Assembly (NCBI GenBank): GCA_026225945.1
Contig: JAMJFZ010000770.1
Coordinates: 1,799,501-1,863,500 of the forward strand
DNA length: 64,000 nucleotides
Reading direction: 5' to 3'
DNA from: Cricetomys ansorgei
Taxonomy: Eukaryota; Chordata; Mammalia; Rodentia; Nesomyidae
Below are positions 37,750 through 50,434 of this stretch, in pieces (the stretch's first letter is position 1; each line of letters starts with the position of its first letter). A model generated the notes under the pieces. It searched no databases, was not told the origin of the DNA, and saw nothing but the letters and a program-made list of their open reading frames with translations. Both the position numbers and the translations under genes were made by a program.

Positions 37750-38575
37750 ACTGCTCAATTTCCAAGGACAAGTTAAAGGTCAAAGGGGCGTGATCAGTAA
37801 GTTTCACATCCTGCTCCCAGAAATTATAAATTATACTCCCCACACAAGGTGACAAACATTGGCTGATCACTACTTAGGCAACTTCCATCATTTCAGCTTG
37901 TGTTTGAAATCGGTACATTCTTGGAGCAAGCATTTTATATAATTTGAACTTAGAACTGATTAGTTAGAACTTAGAACTGATTTTACGTAATAGCATTGCC
38001 TAAAAGCAAAATGGTGATTGAAAACAGGGAGGACTGGAGGTTGTAACTTCTCTTTTTGATGATAAAGCCAAATTTCATCATTAAGAAACAAAAGTGCACA
38101 TTTTAATGTCTATGTTATTCCATGGTGATATTTAATATATTTACACACAAAAACATCAGTCCAGTGTTCTATTTAGTGATGTTCCATGTAAGAGTTCACT
38201 CAGGGATTGTTTTAGATTTTACAGAGTACAGCTAAATAGGAATATTTTTTATAAGACTTCTCTCAAATTTTGAGAGAGTTGAAAGAATATTTTTAGGCTG
38301 ATTTTTTTTTTTTACTATTACCTATCAGATTTCTTTTTCATTTTCTCCATGTCTCTGTGAATTCACTTAATATTTGTACTTGCCAGAGTTGATTGTTGAA
38401 ATAATGTCCTCATATTTGCTCTGAAGAATAGCATTACTCCTCAGATACTTTCATATACACACATTTGAAATTGTAGCATTGTTTTGAAGCAAGACTATCC
38501 TTGTGAGTTTTTGTTATGATAGAGCATTCCTTGATTAAACAATCTGAGTCTCACTAAATGTTTTTTATCCCTCAG

Positions 38576-38722
38576 GTCATGGTACTTGTGACTGTGGCAA
38601 GTGCAAGTGTGATGTGGGGTGGTCTGGGGAAGCATGCCAGTACCCAACTAAGTGTGACCTGACCAAAAAGATCAGCAACCAGATGTGCAGGAACTCTCAA
38701 GATGTCATCTGTTCCAATGCAG
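38576..38722 (+). CDS. ITGBL1: ITGBL1 internal exon, EGF-like repeat 2
   Basis: This exon encodes one integrin-type EGF module of ITGBL1, a secreted protein related to the integrin beta stalk but lacking the ligand-binding headpiece and membrane anchor. The acceptor is a pyrimidine tract ending ATCCCTCAG. The donor is GCAG|GTAAGA, which is strong. It is a 147-nt, phase 1-1 exon; the first Gly codon is completed by the last base of the preceding exon. The translation opens [13 protein letters not shown], continues [10 protein letters not shown] and ends VICSNA. It has eight cysteines in the order C-C-C-C-C-C-C-C expected of I-EGF. It matches human ITGBL1 repeat 2 as I remember it with only a few substitutions. 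The preceding exon lies more than 38 kb upstream, outside the window. Exon number 3 is inferred. No stop or frameshift is seen. Confidence 0.94.
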
Positions 38723-40136
38723 GTAAGAGCTGCATCCCTGGACTATTCTTCATTAAAATAATCACAGTTTGGATTTTGATGGAATATTATAGGCACATAG
38801 ACATTGTGAACATCTGAATGAGACTACTTTTGAATATGCATTTTAAAAGTGAAATTTAGATAAAATCAATAAGGAAAAGAATGCCATTTTACTGAGACTT
38901 GAAAGCTTGATATTCTCCAGATCTTTCTGATGCCTTCTTCGAGCAAGGTATTCACCAGAAATGAAGTTGGACATTGTTTTGTGTAAATGGAGAGTTGCGA
39001 TGTTGAGTGATGGATTAAAGTGCTGGATTAAGACTTATATGAGTGACTTAACTATTTTATGTTGGAAATTAAGAGTTATTTGACTTTATACCTTACCAAA
39101 AAAAGGAGCCTAAATTTTCAATTTGATGGAAGTTTCGGATACTGAATATGAACCTTGCTAAGGAAATAGTAATAGCAAAGGTTGGGGTTTTTAGCTAAAA
39201 TATTTATTTTATAGGAGTTAGTTTAAATATTGTTTAGTAGTTACAGAGATGATGTTAAAATTAATTGGCAAAACCACATAAAACAAAACAACTGCAGTTC
39301 AGAGTGCAATGGGAGTTAGGTACTGTAATTGTAATTAAATAGCCTCAGTGTATACACACATGGAACTTCAAAATCACTTTTTCCTCAGCCATATTGAGCA
39401 TCCAAAGGAAAGTACTAAAATTTCAGTGCTCATGTATTACCCTTGAGGTTAGTTTCAGTTCTTTTTATGTGTTGTGTCAAGTTTTTTGTTTGTTTATTTG
39501 TTTTTGTTTTGTTTTGATTTCAGTGACTATGAGTGGATGAATCATCTTCATTCACTTAGTGTGAGAGAGTTGCTTGATACCAAGTAACTTTCTTGTTCTC
39601 ATGGCCTTTACTTCCTTCTACATCAGCAAGAAAGGATAACTTAAACTAGTGAGGGAACATTGTATGTCAGACAGAAAGAGCTTTTCAGTAACCCCACAGT
39701 AAGCCAAAGTGAGTAACAGGCTCTGAAGAGCTGCTGTTTATTGTCTTGTTAGCTTGGTTTTTGAAGCTATCTGGACTGTCAGATCCAGAGGTACAAGCTT
39801 TTTTTTCTGCATGTTAAAGGCAAGCCTTTTGACTATTTAGACTTATAGCCCACTCCTGAAGCTTACATTATTGGTGGATCTCTTCTATAATCAAATCTGG
39901 GACTTTTCCAGTCTGATTCTGACAAATTGCTTAGTGTGAACTAAGCTCAGTTAGGGTGTTTTGGTACTGGAATCAGGGCTGTATGCAAAGAGAGATGGGT
40001 TAGGATGTATTGGGCCAGGCTGAGCGGGCTGAACAGTTAGATCTCACTGTATTAAAGACAGTCTCTTCAATTTTCCATTCACCGTAGTCTTTTCTTTGCT
40101 ATCAGTAGGACTTCTCTGACTCATAATCACCCACCA

Positions 40137-40140
<4 letters not shown>

Positions 40141-40169
<29 letters not shown>

Positions 40170-40173
40170 GAGA

Positions 40174-40214
<41 letters not shown>

Positions 40215-40271
40215 GCATACAAAGACCTACAAAAACATACACATAAACACACACACACACACATACACATA
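40141..40271. repeat. (CA)n(GA)n...(CA)n compound microsatellite
   Basis: A CA run, a GA/GAAA run to about 40213, then a second CA-rich run from about 40240. The 91-aa minus-strand ORF here is a repeat artefact. Confidence 0.97.
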
Positions 40272-40368
40272 CTATTGAATCTGAAGATGTTTTAACCTTA
40301 GAGAATGTGACTTGGTAGAGTAATATTGCATGAAAGAGAAAATATATAAAACTATCTTTTTGTCTTCC

Positions 40369-40505
40369 TTGAGACAAAGTCTTACTCTTTGTGTGATCTG
40401 GAACTTACTATGCAGAGCAGGCTAGTTTCAGTTCCACAGGAATCGATCAGCCTGCCTTTGCTTTCCAAGTGCTGGAATTAAAGTTGTGCATGAACAGGCC
40501 TGGTG
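40369..40505 (-). mobile_element. B1-like SINE, antisense, degraded
   Basis: The plus strand gives GAGACAAAGTCTTACTCTTT, GATCTGGAACTTACTATGC, CAGCCTGCCTTTGCTTTCC and AAGTGCTGGAATTAAAG, the reverse complement of an old B1. Confidence 0.8.
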
Positions 40506-40865
40506 CAGAATGGTCCTGATAGGTCATAAAGCATATTTGACAAAGCACAAAGTATATTTTAAAATATTTGTATCCTCTTTTGTAAGATTGATAAATACTT
40601 TTATATAAATTGCCTACTGTAGTTCCCTGTTGTCTTGGATGCAATGATGTCCTTTACAACACCAATCCTTTCTCAGGAGATCTAATCTAGGGACAGGGCT
40701 GTGTTGTCATCTCTCTTGGCTTCCCTTACTCTCACTATTTTCATAGATTTTGGCTTCATAGTACTGACAATTTTGCACAAACACAAACAAAATAAACCTG
40801 TACTTCAAACCCTCCTTTATTCTTTTTCTTTTGGGGGTGTGTGTATCAACGTTGTTATTGCTGTT

Positions 40866-41012
40866 TTGAATTTTTTGAAGCAATGTCATACTGTGCAGTC
40901 CAGGCTGGCTTAACCCTTCCAATACAGCCCTCATAGACTCAAACTTAGTACGATCTTCCTGCCTCTGTTTCTAGTACTGGGATCACAGGCATGTACCACT
41001 ATGCTCAATGTT
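40866..41012 (-). mobile_element. B1-like SINE, antisense, degraded
   Basis: Blocks CAGTCCAGGCTGGCTTAAC, GATCTTCCTGCCTCTG, TACTGGGATCACAGGCATG and ACCACTATGCTCA follow B1/proto-B1 order on the minus strand. Confidence 0.78.
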
Positions 41013-41379
41013 CATTTATTTATCTATTTTCTTTAATGAAATGTTGCTCAATTTTCCATTTACTCAATTTGTCTCCTACTTAGGCATTTAGAGCTTCTAT
41101 TATTTGAGAAATACAAATGATAATTCTTTGCACAATTTGGTATATCTGCATTTTTCCTTACCTTTGATGATTTTACCATCAGGATAAATATCAGGAATAA
41201 GATTTCTGGGGCAAAAGAAAAAGTTATACTAAAATACACATTTAATCCTTGCCTTCTCATTTTTGTCTTAATGTCTAAGTCTTTTGCTTTGCTTTGGCAA
41301 TCTTATTCTCACTTCTCTTTTAATAATAACTCTTATCAGCCTGTGTAAGTACCAGTCCCTCCAAATTGTATTACTCCTC

Positions 41380-41756
41380 TGTGCTGGCTAGATTTGTGTC
41401 AACTTGACACACTGGAATTGAGAAAATGCCTCCATAAGATCTTGCTATAAGGCATTTTATTAATTAGTAATTGATGTGGGAGGGCCTAACCTATTGTGAA
41501 TGGTGCTATTCCCGGGCTGGTAGGTCTTGGGTTCTATAAAAAAGCAGGCTGAGCAAACCAGGGGAAGCAAGCTGGTAAAAAGAACTTCCCCATGGCCTCT
41601 GTATCAGCTCCTGCCTCCAAGTCCCTTCCCTGCTTGAGATCCTACCCTAATGTCTTATGATGATGAACTTTGATGTGGAAGCATAAGCCAAATAAACTCT
41701 TTTCTCCCCAACTTTTGGTCATGGTGTTTCATCACAGCAAGAGAAACCCTAAGACA
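41380..41756 (+). mobile_element. Rodent LTR-type repeat (MaLR/ERVL-like), sense
   Basis: This 377-bp element begins TGTGCTGGCTAG and ends CCCTAAGACA. It has a TATA motif GGTTCTATAAAAAAGC near 41530 and a poly(A) signal CCAAATAAACTC near 41690. Flanking hexamers CTCCTC (41374-41379) and TTCCTC (41757-41762) match at 5 of 6. It is a very common rodent repeat in which I recognise TGTCAACTTGACACA and GATGTGGGAGGGCC, but its exact family name is uncertain. A related antisense copy lies at 57693-58083. Confidence 0.65.
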
Positions 41757-44700
41757 TTCCTCTTAGTAGTTTTTGTCCTTTCTTGTAATTTGGTTCTCTG
41801 TAAGAAGCTTTGGTGTATAGAAGAGGAAGAGGAGGTAACCATTGTGGAGCATAAACTGAAGGCACATTTAGAAAAACTGGGAAAAGAGAAAAGCGATAAT
41901 GTACAGAAAAAGGCGAGGCCCCAGCACCTTAGAAGAGAGGGCAGACTAGTTCCAGCCTGGTGAGTCGCCATTGAAAGAGCCAGCTATGCTAAGTGGTAGG
42001 AAAAGCTACAACTAAAATAATGCCGCACAAAGCTACCAGCCCTAGAACATGACTGACCGGCAGCCAGCGCTGAGAAGTATGACATAGCAGGAGCACAGGA
42101 GTCTGGCACTTCTGCTTGAGCTTCCATCTGCCATGTCTTAGAGGCTCAGATGTTAATTCTGCTGGATGGTGAGACAGGAAGTCTCTGAGCTGCTGCGAAC
42201 TTCCAATTCCGGTGAGGAATAGTTCACATGCGTGGATGGGAGTGAGCCTGCCAGTAGAAGACATCAACGAGGAGTCATGGAAATTGGAGTCAGTGATAGC
42301 TCCTGCCTATCTTGTATGCATCTCTCACCAAGTTATTCTCTGATGCCAAACCATGGCAGGTTCCTGGTATTCCAACAGATAACCTAAAATCCTTAGCCAA
42401 TATTCTTCATTTGTGCCATCTGCATTCATCGTGCTCGTTCATCCTCAGCTCAGACTCTTGCCTATTCTGGTATTTTCCACCCTACTTGTCTACTTACTTT
42501 TCTCATCACCACAAATCTTCTTGTGATTTCAATTCACTTGTTGGAATTCTTTCCATTTATCAGCAATAACTTAAGAATTTACTTCTTTTTGGTGTTTCCC
42601 GTCACAGAATCAGTCTGGTGGTTGTCATTTTGAATAACATTTTCTTTGAATCTGTTATGAACGCTTTTCAGTTGCATAATTTCTGGATTCATATGTGTGT
42701 ATTATAGGTTTATGAAATATAAAATATGGAGGTGCATTTATATCATCTGTATTTTTCTTTCCAGTCTTTGAGCTTCATTTTCTCACTCTTAGTGTCTCAT
42801 ATAGTACTCTGACAATAGCTAATAGGTCACAAGAAAATTTAATGACTAAATATGTGGGTGGTTGAGAGACAGAAGGAAGAGATGTGAAAGTAAAAGAGAA
42901 AGGTGATAATGAGAGAAAAAATAAATGTAGCAGTACCACAAATTGTAGCATAATATTTCAATTAACATTTATAAGTTAAAATGGATTTCAGAAAAAATAA
43001 CACAGATAATTGAGTTTAATATATGCCAGTTTCACAGGAGTACCCTCAAGGTACAAAACAACAAAGTCAGATTCTGCAAAATCACTGTTCTTTTGTGATT
43101 TTGTGAGAGGAGGCCCTCTTACAGATAATAGCAAATTGCAGGTGATCTGGGCAACAGAAGCACGTGGAAGTCATGGAAATGAGAATGCTCTCAGGGTCCA
43201 CAGATATAAGGTGAGTCTGGAGAAAATATTGGAAAATGACTAATATACTAATATCTTAGAGAAAAGAAAGATTATTGGTTTTCTGAACACTTCCTATGCA
43301 CCAGGTACAGGAGTGCCTTCAAAAGTGAATGGCTGTTGGATTTGTCACTTGACCTCACAGTTATCCTGAATAAGAGATTATGTGAACACATGGAATCTGA
43401 GAATTAGAAATGGTATTGATCTCAATCTAAACAATTCTTAACCAGCGAAGATGGATTAAAACCTGTATTTGACTGTAATTGTACTTGAGTGCAAAGCAGT
43501 GCTTTTCCCTGTGTATCTGCACAGAATAACTACTATGCCATCACTCAAGCCAAATATCATTCTTGGTTTCTCCCTATCCTCCTCCACTCTTTATACTCAA
43601 CTGACCATGAAAGTTTGTCTGTTCTTCCTCCCAACAATCTTCTGAAACATGTCTGCATTTTCTCTGTCATCAACTCTCTGTCATCATTCATTAACCTGTT
43701 ATATCTTGTTGCAGCTTCTTTATTGATTTCTTAGCACCCAATTTTTCCTAGTTTCAGTTCATCCATGGACAACAAGAATTACCTAGTCAGATCCATGCCT
43801 CTTCTTCTGATACTTGGTGAAAATGCAGATGTTGGAGATCTTTAACATTACGACACAGCTTCCAGAAGCGTCTATCTAGTAATCTTGTTCATTTGATGTT
43901 ACTTTTCAGGGCTTTTGTATTTGTTTTTCTTCAACCACTGAGGCTTTGCTTTTGTGCCTTATTTTATTATTTGTTTATTTCACTTAGATTGGCTTTCAGT
44001 TCTCAGACACTTCCTTGGGACTCTCCCTTTGACTTCCTCTCAGCTAATTCCCCTTGCTATGTGCTTTTGTAGCACTTTACACTTCTCTATTTTAGCACGT
44101 TTATTTCTTATGGATGACTTGATTGTTTGTGGGATTTCCAGAGTTTAGGGCCATCCTGGTGACTCATAAAGTCTTAGCTTTCATATGTCAATTGCTGTGA
44201 GGACCAATTAAAAATGGAAAACTATTTAGTAGAGCAGGTAGGCATCGACTTATTAATATCATTTGGATAAAATATTACTTTCAGTAAAATCACTCTTGAG
44301 GGATGTAGCCAAACCCTATAAGAGGGTGAGTTTATGTCTTGTGGTAGAGCTAATGTCTCCAGGGCCTCTAATGTTCTATGAGCTGCTTTGAGATTCTGTT
44401 GTGGTCCCAAGAATCTGTGCCTAAGAAAACCCACTGTGGTCCTGTCATCCTCAGAACAAGGAGATCAGCTAAGTGCTGAGATGTGACATCATCAGGGATA
44501 CATTCATTTTTCATCTGTGCATTTATTAATGAAGCATTTCTCTAAATATTTATCACATAAATAGTATGTTCAAATGTGGAGCAAAAGTTAAACAAATACT
44601 GGTGGGGAAGATGAGCAAGATTCCTTCAGTCAGAAAGATACTCATTCACGATTTGCTTTAAAAAACATTTATAAGGGCCTCTGTGTTTTGAGAGGGTCAC

Positions 44701-44935
44701 ATTGATGGTCATTAAACTATCACAGGTCAAAAGTAATAACTGAAGCACAAATTATAGTTGCTGTGCCACAGTCATCTCAATAAATGAATAGCTACCCCTA
44801 CCATAGCCACAGAAATGCATAATTGCAACAATAAATTGTTTTGAAGTGTCTACCCGCAAGAAAGAAATAGGGAAAAAGCATCACTAATTATAATTTCTAT
44901 GTGTGTAACCTTCTTCTGTTTGCTTGCTGCTTTAG

Positions 44936-45058
44936 GTACATGCCACTGTGGCAGGTGCAAGTGTGATAATTCCGATGGAAAGGGACTCATTTATGGTAAA
45001 TTTTGTGAGTGTGATGATAGAGAATGCATAGATGATGAAACAGAAGAAATATGTGGAG
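44936..45058 (+). CDS. ITGBL1: ITGBL1 internal exon, EGF-like repeat 3
   Basis: This is a 123-nt phase 1-1 exon, the shortest of the five. The acceptor is a long pyrimidine-rich tract ending TGCTTTAG. The donor is GGAG|GTATGT. The translation opens with [14 protein letters not shown], contains [16 protein letters not shown] and ends EEICG. It has eight cysteines. It is of the second ITGBL1 module type, in which the GW.G loop is replaced by a D..G...G..CECD.R.C pattern. The open frame runs on 26 nt past the donor before a stop, so the splice site, not the ORF end, defines the exon. It joins in frame to the exons at 38576-38722 and 48032-48172. It is near-identical to human repeat 3 as recalled. 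Probable exon 4. Confidence 0.94.
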
Positions 45059-48031
45059 GTATGTATGTTAAGTGTGGAAAGTAAAAGCCCCTGTTTTTCA
45101 CCCATTTCATTGTATGCTTTCCTTTATATAAACTTCTTATCCAATTCAGTTTTAACCTATGTTTGGAAAATGTATCAGGTAAGAAGACTTAGATGAAGGC
45201 CTTTATAGTATTCTAGAACTATTTAAATACAAAACCAAATTGTCCCCAGATGAGAGCCGCATTGCTGATGCAACAAGACAGCAGCATAACTCTGATGTAG
45301 TTCTGTCAGGACATCATCTCTTGCTCACCTTAGCTACTATGATTTTGTGTTTTTTATTTTCTCCTTACTTTTTAACTTTTTAATTTTCATTCTCTTTATT
45401 AATTAACAGTCTTTAGATAGTTCCATGCCCTCATGGGGACACTGGAATATGATGGGATGGTTAACCTACTTTAGCTCTTATCTCAGCCTTCCCTACATGT
45501 AGACAGCACAGCACTCCCCTGACCCTTTCTGTGTATCATCATCATGCAGTAATTTTTCTCTTGCATTAATTCTTGCCTGTTTCCTATTATCAAGGACTGT
45601 AATACATGCTTTATATGCAGTATATTATGTCTTATGATATCTGAAAGAATCATTATGAAATTGTATCCACTCAAACAGTGAGAAAAGAGACATAGGTAAC
45701 ATGATCAATATGCCCAGGGCCAGCTCACCTGTATGATAACCTTAAGACTGCCTGACACTAGAACTGTGTTTCTAACCCTTCATCATTCACACTGCATGCT
45801 TACCTTGGAGTTTTAAGTTTCTTGAAAAGAGTGCCTCCTCACCATCCACCCTGTAGTTTCTTGTATGCTCATCTACTGGCAAGCCCTTGCCCAGAATGTC
45901 CATTTGCAGCCTTAGTTGGCGTAATAAAATGGGAGCAGAGAGCAGTGAGTGAGAGTCACTTCAACAAAATAAACCCTTCTCTTCTGTTTCCAAAGAGATT
46001 CTAACCTACTTAATCTAGTCTGTCATATCCAAGCAAGATAAGGCACACTAGGACCTAGAAGAATTGGAGAGCTCTGGGAAGCTATCACAAGCATGTGACA
46101 AGTTGCCAATTCCTTAGCGTCATTGTGACTTCTAGATAGTCTTGTAGTGTTATCCAAATGTTCTTATTTGAAATCGGAGTGACCTTTGTTCCTGGTCTCT
46201 TGCATGTACAACCCATGAGGCTAAAACAAATGCAAAGGAAACTCTTCTGAGCCACTGTCCTAGGCCAGACTCTATTTAGAACATACTCTGAAAGGGTTTA
46301 TTTCAAATTACTGACAGTTAAATTACCCACAGACATTATATATTTACAATCTGAATGTTTTATTTCCAGCTGATGATCAGAAAAGAGTAAGAGAAAATGT
46401 TTTGTGACCAATGAATTTTGGCAACATCATTGAGGCAAAGCATATTTGTATATGCAAATAGAAAAATTTAACTTGAAACAATGGAATATTTTTATTGTTT
46501 AACCTTCATCTATTTTACTTGGTGTTTCCATTTGTTTGGAGCTTAGGGATTTCATTGTGCAGTGTCTCTAACCACAGATACCAGTATCTAGTAACACTAT
46601 ATGGGAGTGATGTTGCCTAGAATCCTAGAACTTTCCATGTGTCATTCACATGAAAACAATCTGTTGAGAGAGGATACTAGTCTATTATTGATATTACACA
46701 AAAAAGATTTTTCCTCTATCAGTTTATAAACACAGTAGAAAGTTATGTTTCTTACCTGGGATATGCATTGTATGGAAGCTTACATTTTATTTTAATAATC
46801 TAATCTTCAGTTGTTCCATTGTGTTTTCTTATCCTTCATTTGAATTATTTTCCATATGTGCATTAAATTGTAGCTTTACATGAATTTTCTTTTCTATTTA
46901 ACCATTTATCTTAATAATTATTTTGAAAGAAACCCTTGTTGAACATTTAATTTTATAGATATTCTAAGAACTTGCATATAAAGTGTGAATATTTATGATA
47001 ATTCATTAAGAAAGTGATACTATAATTTTACAATGAAAAATATACTATTAAGCAATTAAAAAGTAACCACTCAGTCACATTTCCATGGATATCCTAGGAT
47101 TATGGCTCTAAAAGAGAAAATTGGAAGAATAACTACCTTAGAGTCTCACAAAATACAAACCTTTGTAGTTATGAAAGTCTAGAATAGAAAATAAAGAGGA
47201 CATCCATCTGTGTTTTAATGGGATAACTATAAAGAAGACATCATACAGAAAATGAATTTGAAGGCAGAGAAAACTTTGGAGAATTTTGGGGAAGCCACCC
47301 AGTCATTCAGATGGAAGTGTAGCAGTAGTAGTTTGTTACAGGTGGCTTGGAGGATTGTACAAGTGAACATGTGAAAGATAATGGTGAGGTGGCCATTGTA
47401 GTGTGTCATTTCAGCCCAGAATGAGGGCTGTGCTTAACTCTCATTTGTATTCTCTTGACACTAGAGTGGGAATTTTGTTGTGAGGCCAAGAGTATGTTGC
47501 ATTTTATTGGTTTAACTCAGAACTTCCTACATGGTGGAACACAACAACTTGTGAGACACAGGGAATGAAAAGATGAAATATTTTCTCTGGTTTGAGAATG
47601 CTTCAGACATTAATAAAGCATGTCTAAATATACACTGCTACTTTCTCAATAGTTGATTTCAAATAAACAATATTTATGACTGTTTTAAGAAATATCCACC
47701 CAGTAAGGCTTGTGTACACTCAAGTACTTTAGATGATAGAGTAATGGGCTTCCATAGTCATTCTTGCCATTTCTTTATAAATACTTTTGTCTTAATCACT
47801 TTCCTTGTAGGCCAAGACAAAGGACACATTGGCTGCCTTTATTGTATAGTTATGCAAATATAAGCTCAACTCTGATGTTTTGGAAGAAAATACAGAAGTT
47901 GATTATTTTAAGCAAGGATCTGGAAGCCCTTGTTATTTTCAAAGGCAAAAATGATCATGAAGAGGTAGAAAGTTAATGTTGCTTTGAAAAGTTTCTTTTT
48001 TCCTCACTGTATAAAATTCTCTTGGATAAAG
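45059..48031 (+). other. ITGBL1: ITGBL1 intron between repeat-3 and repeat-4 exons
   Basis: This is a 2973-bp GT-AG, phase 1 intron. It is AT-rich, with no transposable element I can name confidently. An AATAAA motif lies near 45967 within a somewhat GC-richer stretch at 45820-46010. That could be an old repeat remnant, but nothing confirms it. Confidence 0.85.
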
Positions 48032-48172
48032 GCCATGGGAAGTGTTACTGTGGAAACTGTTACTGTGAGGCTGGTTGGCATGGAGATAAATGTGAATTCC
48101 AGTGTGACATCACGCCCTGGGAAAGCAAGCGAAAATGCACATCTCCAGATGGAAAAATCTGCAGCAACAGAG
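48032..48172 (+). CDS. ITGBL1: ITGBL1 internal exon, EGF-like repeat 4
   Basis: This is a 141-nt phase 1-1 exon. The translation opens [20 protein letters not shown], includes [16 protein letters not shown] and ends GKICSNR. It has eight cysteines and is of the GW type. Both splice sites look weaker than their neighbours. The acceptor is preceded by a purine-rich GGATAAAG, with the pyrimidine run further upstream. The donor is AGAG|GTGTGT rather than GTAAGT-like. The next-frame ORF from 47984 crosses the acceptor in a different frame and is a shadow. It sits 2973 bp after the previous exon and 2581 bp before the next. Because the exon is symmetric, skipping it would remove one module without a frameshift. 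Probable exon 5. Confidence 0.94.
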
Positions 48173-48794
48173 GTGTGTCACTCATACATGTTACTGCATG
48201 ACTGGGTGGTAAACAAAGCTCGACATTGTTAAGACCTATTCTCAATGTGTTTCTTTCAATGTGGGTAAGATTCATAATCCATAATCACTTACATTGATGG
48301 AAATCCACATTGACACCAACAATCTTTTCTTTTTTGTTCTTTACTGAGTAGATAAAGGAAAATAAATTTGTTGCCATTCTTTAAACTTCTCTGAGCAAAT
48401 AGTTATTGTGGGGACTGGAATCTCTTTGGCATCTGTCCAAATCTGTTACAGCATAACTAAAAGGCAATTTCTGGAGATGCCCTGCTAAATATATCTTGAC
48501 TAAAAGAACCATTGACAGTATCTGATTATCCATTGAGAAGTCATACAATCCTTCTGTCTTGATCATCGGTAATGGAAGGCTTGGCTGAAGTGCAGAATTG
48601 ATATAAATAAACTTAATTTCTGAATGTGATGCTGAAATGTACTGAACATAACTGATAACAGAAGATAGGCATCAAATAGCCCCATGAATTGTGGACTGAC
48701 CTTAAACAGAAATTTTAAATACGTATGCATATCAAGTATAATTTAAAGGTATTATACATTGGTATAATATCAAAAAAATTTAAACATTCAATTA

Positions 48795-48975
48795 ATTTGC
48801 TTTGTGTGCCTATGTATATCTGTGTGGGAGTACATTTGTTATGGCATGGCTGTGAAGGTCAGAGAACAACTTGAGACACTCAGTTCCCCCTACCATGTAG
48901 GCCTTGGGGATCAGACTCAGGTGTCAGGCTTGGCTACAGATGTCTTTACTCACTGAGCCATCTTATCAACACAGT
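48795..48975 (-). mobile_element. B3-like SINE, antisense, degraded
   Basis: GTCAGAGAACAACTTGAGAC, CTTGGGGATCAGACTCAGGT, GTCAGGCTTGGCTACAG and TTTACTCACTGAGCCATCTT match the reverse complement of tRNA-derived B2/B3-type SINEs. It lies about 620 bp downstream of the repeat-4 exon. Confidence 0.65.
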
Positions 48976-50408
48976 TGGTGTGTTTTAATTTTCATTATTT
49001 TTTTATTATTGCAAATACCTGATATTTTTCCTTCACTGTGGAGGTAGGTAAGGAGAGAGCCATGTTAGTTTTTCATTGCCTATCTGGTGATATAAATGAG
49101 TGGATTTTTTTGCTTTCTTTTAAATCATCAAAATAGAAAGGTGGCAAGCCTTGTTTTCCATTTCTACAAAGGTAGAAGCCATTTTTAAAAGACCATACAC
49201 ATAGAGAAATCCTTGACACAGTGTCTTGAATATTGATACATAGAGAAAAAGTTAAGAGTTATAGAAGGAGGAAGGCAAAAATCCTAGGATTACCCCCCCA
49301 AAAATGCAAGATGCAAGAGAAATGCCCTGTTTATGTGGACTACTTCCTTCTAAATGTCACACTAACTCACTTTGTGTTCATAAGCTCTTCTCTTCTGCAT
49401 AAATCCTTTGTATTTTATTGGCTACACAGCCAGCATTTGTGATACATCCATTCACATCCTCAAAAACTCTAGGTCCTGCATACTTTGTTGTCAGTGACAA
49501 TCTAACATCCAAGATGATTTTAACTCACTATTATGGTCTCACCCTAGCTCTTAGTAATATTTGTTTACATGATCAGCCCTCGTCATTGTTTGTCATTAAT
49601 TGTCTATGATACTTCTTGTTCTCTGTCTTTGCCTATCTTATATTAAGTATATTTAAACTTAATGTCTTGATGCCTAAGAATCAGTTGTATGTTTATGGGT
49701 GCACTTTTGCCCTCTACATGCATACATATGGGTAACTTGCTTCTGATATTTTAGTCTTTTTGGGATTTTTAGGCTGTTTTGGTTCCAATCCAAATGTCAG
49801 ACATTCATGTAGTTGAGTCTATTTAATTTTTTTCCTTTAGTAATTGTGTTTCAGATATTTTGAATAAAAATGTTTTTTTTCATATCCTATAGCTCTATTT
49901 TGTACATTTAAATTTTTAGTCAAATTGCTATTTATTTTTATTTAAAGAGGCAATGAAGAGATTTATTTTATTTCCTAAATAATTTGCCTGTTACCCACCC
50001 TAAAGACTGACCACTGACAACTTATATAAAGAAAATATGATCAACAATAAAACACTTTCCAACACAAAATCTCTCACTGATGAGACCACTCCTCTCAGTT
50101 CTTCCTCTGGCACCTTCTCTAATCCAGACTCATTTGAATTAACAATCATACTTAGTTTTCCTTCATAGGTATGTCAGGACCCCACATCTATCACCATGCC
50201 AATCACCACATTCAGTGCCTGTAGGTTCTACCTCTAAAGTTGGTCAAGACATTTCCCCTTCTAGGTGTATCCAATTGTCTACTCCTAATGCTTCATTTGC
50301 ACTGCATTTCCCAAACTCTTAAGCCTTACTTCATCTTACTTCCAAAATGTTTCTGACAATGATTTTTGAATTTGCTAGTTCTTTTGTTACCTTTGTCTTT
50401 GTGTGCTC

Positions 50409-50434
50409 TTTTTTTTTTTTTTTTTTTTTTTTTT
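50409..50434. repeat. Poly(T) tract, 26 nt
   Basis: An uninterrupted T run about 320 bp upstream of the repeat-5 acceptor. It is possibly the tail complement of a lost antisense retroposon. Confidence 0.97.

Larger units (their letters stand above)
1..38575 (+). other. ITGBL1: Large ITGBL1 intron, 3' part (probable intron 2)
   Basis: This is intron sequence upstream of the first exon in the window. No cysteine-rich EGF exon and no other convincing coding exon was seen in it. Repeats are listed separately. Stretches in which I recognise nothing beyond AT-rich unique-looking DNA are 1-1650, 1800-3850, 4090-4740, 4900-6080, 6440-7630, 8150-9530, 10010-12470, 12760-14840, 15050-16520, 16630-17650, 18300-19830, 20770-21180, 25250-26870, 27030-27510, 28760-32080, 35160-36740 and 36820-37550. 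A sequence this large could hide conserved regulatory elements, but none can be identified by eye. Confidence 0.85.
38723..44935 (+). other. ITGBL1: ITGBL1 intron between repeat-2 and repeat-3 exons
   Basis: This is a 6213-bp GT-AG, phase 1 intron. It holds a CA/GA/CA compound microsatellite (40141-40271), two antisense B1-like SINEs (about 40369-40505 and 40866-41012) and a sense LTR-type repeat (41380-41756). Regions 38723-40140 and 41990-44935 show nothing I can classify. The stretch 41960-42290 is more GC-rich than its surroundings but has no supported gene. Confidence 0.88.
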
